DNA of 16,119 bases, taken from assembly GCA_002305505.1 (NCBI GenBank), contig DBRC01000067.1, positions 1 through 16,119 of the forward strand. Direction: 5' to 3'. This DNA comes from Prevotella sp. UBA1378 (lineage in GTDB: Bacteria; Bacteroidota; Bacteroidia; Bacteroidales; Bacteroidaceae). Below the pieces are notes generated by a model. The model was not told where the DNA came from, did not search any database, and saw only the letters and a list, made by a program, of their open reading frames with translations. This document shows, piece by piece, positions 14,821 to 16,119 of this stretch. Each line of letters starts with the position of its first letter. Within the stretch, counting starts at the first letter, position 1. The position numbers and the translations under genes are program-made.

Positions 14821-15834
14821 ATGATTAGAAAAGTAAGTTTCGAAAGCCAAGAGCGCCGCATCAATCAAGTGATAGCCGCTCTCAATGCCAATGGTATCAA
14901 GGATATCGAAGAGGCTAATCAGATTTGTGAATCTGCAGGCATAGACCCGTATCAGATGTGTGAGGACACCCAGCGCATCTGTTTCGAGAATGCCAAGTGG
15001 GCATACGTTTGCGGTGCTGCCATCGCTATCAAGAAAGGTGTAAAGAACGCCGCAGAGGCTGCCGAGGCAATCGGTATCGGCCTGCAGAGTTTCTGTATCC
15101 CCGGTTCCGTTGCCGACGACCGTAAGGTTGGTATCGGCCATGGTAACCTTGCTGCCCGCCTGCTCCGCGAAGAGACGGAATGCTTTGCCTTCCTTGCCGG
15201 GCATGAGAGCTTTGCTGCTGCCGAAGGAGCAATCAAGATTGCCGAGAAGGCCAACAAGGTGCGCCAGAAGCCGCTGCGCGTTATCCTGAACGGGCTTGGC
15301 AAGGACGCAGCCATGATTATCAGCCGTATCAACGGTTTCACATACGTGCAAACCCAGTTCGACTATTATACGGGCGAGGTGAACATAGTAAAAGAGGTTC
15401 CCTACTCTGACGGCCCCCGTGCCAAAGTGAAATGCTACGGTGCCGACGATGTACGCGAAGGCGTGGCTATCCTGTGGAAAGAAAATGTAGACGTTTCCAT
15501 CACCGGCAACTCTACTAACCCCACGCGCTTCCAGCATCCGGTAGCCGGTACGTATAAGAAAGAGCGCGTACTGGCTGGCAAGCCCTACTTCTCCGTTGCC
15601 AGCGGTGGCGGTACGGGCCGCACGCTGCACCCCGACAATATGGCTGCCGGCCCTGCATCTTACGGCATGACCGACACGCTCGGCCGCATGCACAGCGATG
15701 CCCAGTTTGCCGGTTCGTCATCAGTGCCTGCACACGTTGAAATGATGGGCTTCCTCGGTATCGGTAACAACCCGATGGTGGGTGCTACCGTGTCTATCGC
15801 TGTGGAAATCAGTCTTGCACTGAACGGGAAGTAA
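14821..15834 (+). CDS. GGGtGRT family protein
   Basis: A 337-residue cytoplasmic protein of the GGGtGRT family, named for the motif visible here as SGGGTGRT at 261-268. Biochemical function is not established. The constant pairing with a NifU-like scaffold gene suggests a role in Fe-S cluster or sulfur handling, which is inference. Cys residues occur at about 31, 40 and 49 (ICESAGIDPYQMCEDTQRIC), a spacing that could hold a metal site. The N-terminal half is helical and alanine-rich. The gene has an unusually good ribosome binding site for this phylum (AAGGAGG at 14809-14815, just before ATG 14821). It is followed by an intrinsic terminator. Confidence 0.85.
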   Translation: MIRKVSFESQERRINQVIAALNANGIKDIEEANQICESAGIDPYQMCEDTQRICFENAKWAYVCGAAIAIKKGVKNAAEAAEAIGIGLQSFCIPGSVADDRKVGIGHGNLAARLLREETECFAFLAGHESFAAAEGAIKIAEKANKVRQKPLRVILNGLGKDAAMIISRINGFTYVQTQFDYYTGEVNIVKEVPYSDGPRAKVKCYGADDVREGVAILWKENVDVSITGNSTNPTRFQHPVAGTYKKERVLAGKPYFSVASGGGTGRTLHPDNMAAGPASYGMTDTLGRMHSDAQFAGSSSVPAHVEMMGFLGIGNNPMVGATVSIAVEISLALNGK

Positions 15835-15858
15835 TCTTCCGGACAAGTGAATGAAAAC

Positions 15859-15899
15859 AGGGGAGGGCTTGCCTATAAGGCACCCTCCCTTGTTTTTTA
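15859..15899 (+). terminator. Rho-independent terminator of the NifU-like/GGGtGRT operon
   Basis: GGGAGGG (15861-15867) pairs with CCCTCCC (15883-15889), with an inner GCCT/AGGC pairing, followed by TTGTTTTTTA. It lies about 25 bases past the GGGtGRT stop. Textbook form. Confidence 0.92.
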
Positions 15900-15968
15900 T
15901 CTCCGCTTAAAGATAAAAAAGTGACTTAGGTACGTTGTCCTGACGTAGGAAAATGATGTGGTCGCCTT

Positions 15969-15989
15969 TTTATACAACTGGTGTATAAA
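15969..15989. other. Small dyad TTTATACA-N5-TGTATAAA
   Basis: A perfect 8-base inverted repeat with centre ACTGG, directly against the right copy of the composite repeat (which starts at 15991). It may belong to the repeat or be an operator for a gene beyond the window. Confidence 0.5.
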
Positions 15990-15990
15990 T

Positions 15991-16119
15991 ACCCGAGTTA
16001 GGGATAAGAAACCCGCGCTAATCCGGACGGCGGTGCCCCCCTTACGCTGCGGCGGCACGGCCGTTGCAAGGCAGAGGATATACCCCCGTTTTGATTTTTG
16101 GCCATTTTTCTGAGATAAT
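15991..16119. repeat. Composite intergenic repeat, right copy (inverted relative to the left copy)
   Basis: Begins ACCCGAGTTAGGGATAAG, then TAATCCGGACGGCGGTG, a C run, the hairpin TTACGCTGCGGCGGCACGGC, then GATATACCCCCGTTTTGATT and TTTGGCCATTTTTCTGAGAT, where the window ends. This is the reverse complement of 190-54 or so with a few changes. The outer hairpin half is presumably beyond the window edge. Confidence 0.85.

Noticed and set aside
14077..15693. Long minus-strand frame as a real gene
   Set aside because: It covers two well-supported genes on the other strand, has no recognisable domain and no promoter; treated as a codon-bias shadow.
1..16119. CRISPR array, tRNA or rRNA genes
   Set aside because: No regularly spaced direct repeats and no recognisable tRNA or rRNA sequence were found on reading the intergenic regions.

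Overview
The window looks like a chromosome segment from a member of the Bacteroidales, most likely Bacteroides or a close relative. The evidence is the gene set: a DMP19 gene, smpB and metH in a row, a short MetH without its activation domain, a NifU-like plus GGGtGRT pair, and a secreted GH28 enzyme. Several upstream regions also carry -7 boxes of the Bacteroidetes TAnnTTTG type. No strain can be named from the sequence alone.

Layout. 1-300 is a structured intergenic repeat followed by a promoter. 321-1625 (+) encodes a ThrE-type threonine/serine exporter, convergent with a GH28 polygalacturonase-like gene (2971-1622, -) whose stop codon overlaps the ThrE stop. 3034-8400 is a more AT-rich accessory block. 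It starts with a decayed tyrosine-recombinase fragment (3338-3547, +) and continues with a minus-strand operon read 8137 to 3653: an AbiEi-like antitoxin, an AbiEii nucleotidyltransferase toxin, a TOTE-type primase-helicase, and a PLD/HKD-like fragment. The last two are halves of one gene separated by an in-frame TGA. From 13829 down to 8479 runs a core minus-strand operon: DMP19-family protein, SmpB, MetH and a secreted GHL10-family glycoside hydrolase-like protein. From 14107 rightwards lie a NifU/IscU-like scaffold gene and a GGGtGRT gene, closed by a clear rho-independent terminator. The last 130 bases are an inverted copy of the repeat found at the left edge.

How the parts work together. 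The core genes serve household functions: amino-acid export, methionine synthesis, ribosome rescue and Fe-S cluster handling. Two secreted carbohydrate-active proteins are also present. The accessory block looks like a small defence cargo left behind by an integrative element whose integrase is dead. Its most interesting feature is the tight coupling of an AbiE-type toxin-antitoxin pair to a TOTE primase-helicase in one apparent transcript, with a candidate operator just upstream of the antitoxin. Against full function, the nuclease-like tail is cut off by a stop codon and lacks the expected HKD lysine, so the system may be decaying. The other notable signal is the repeat family at both window edges, part of which forms a long hairpin at 8420-8471.
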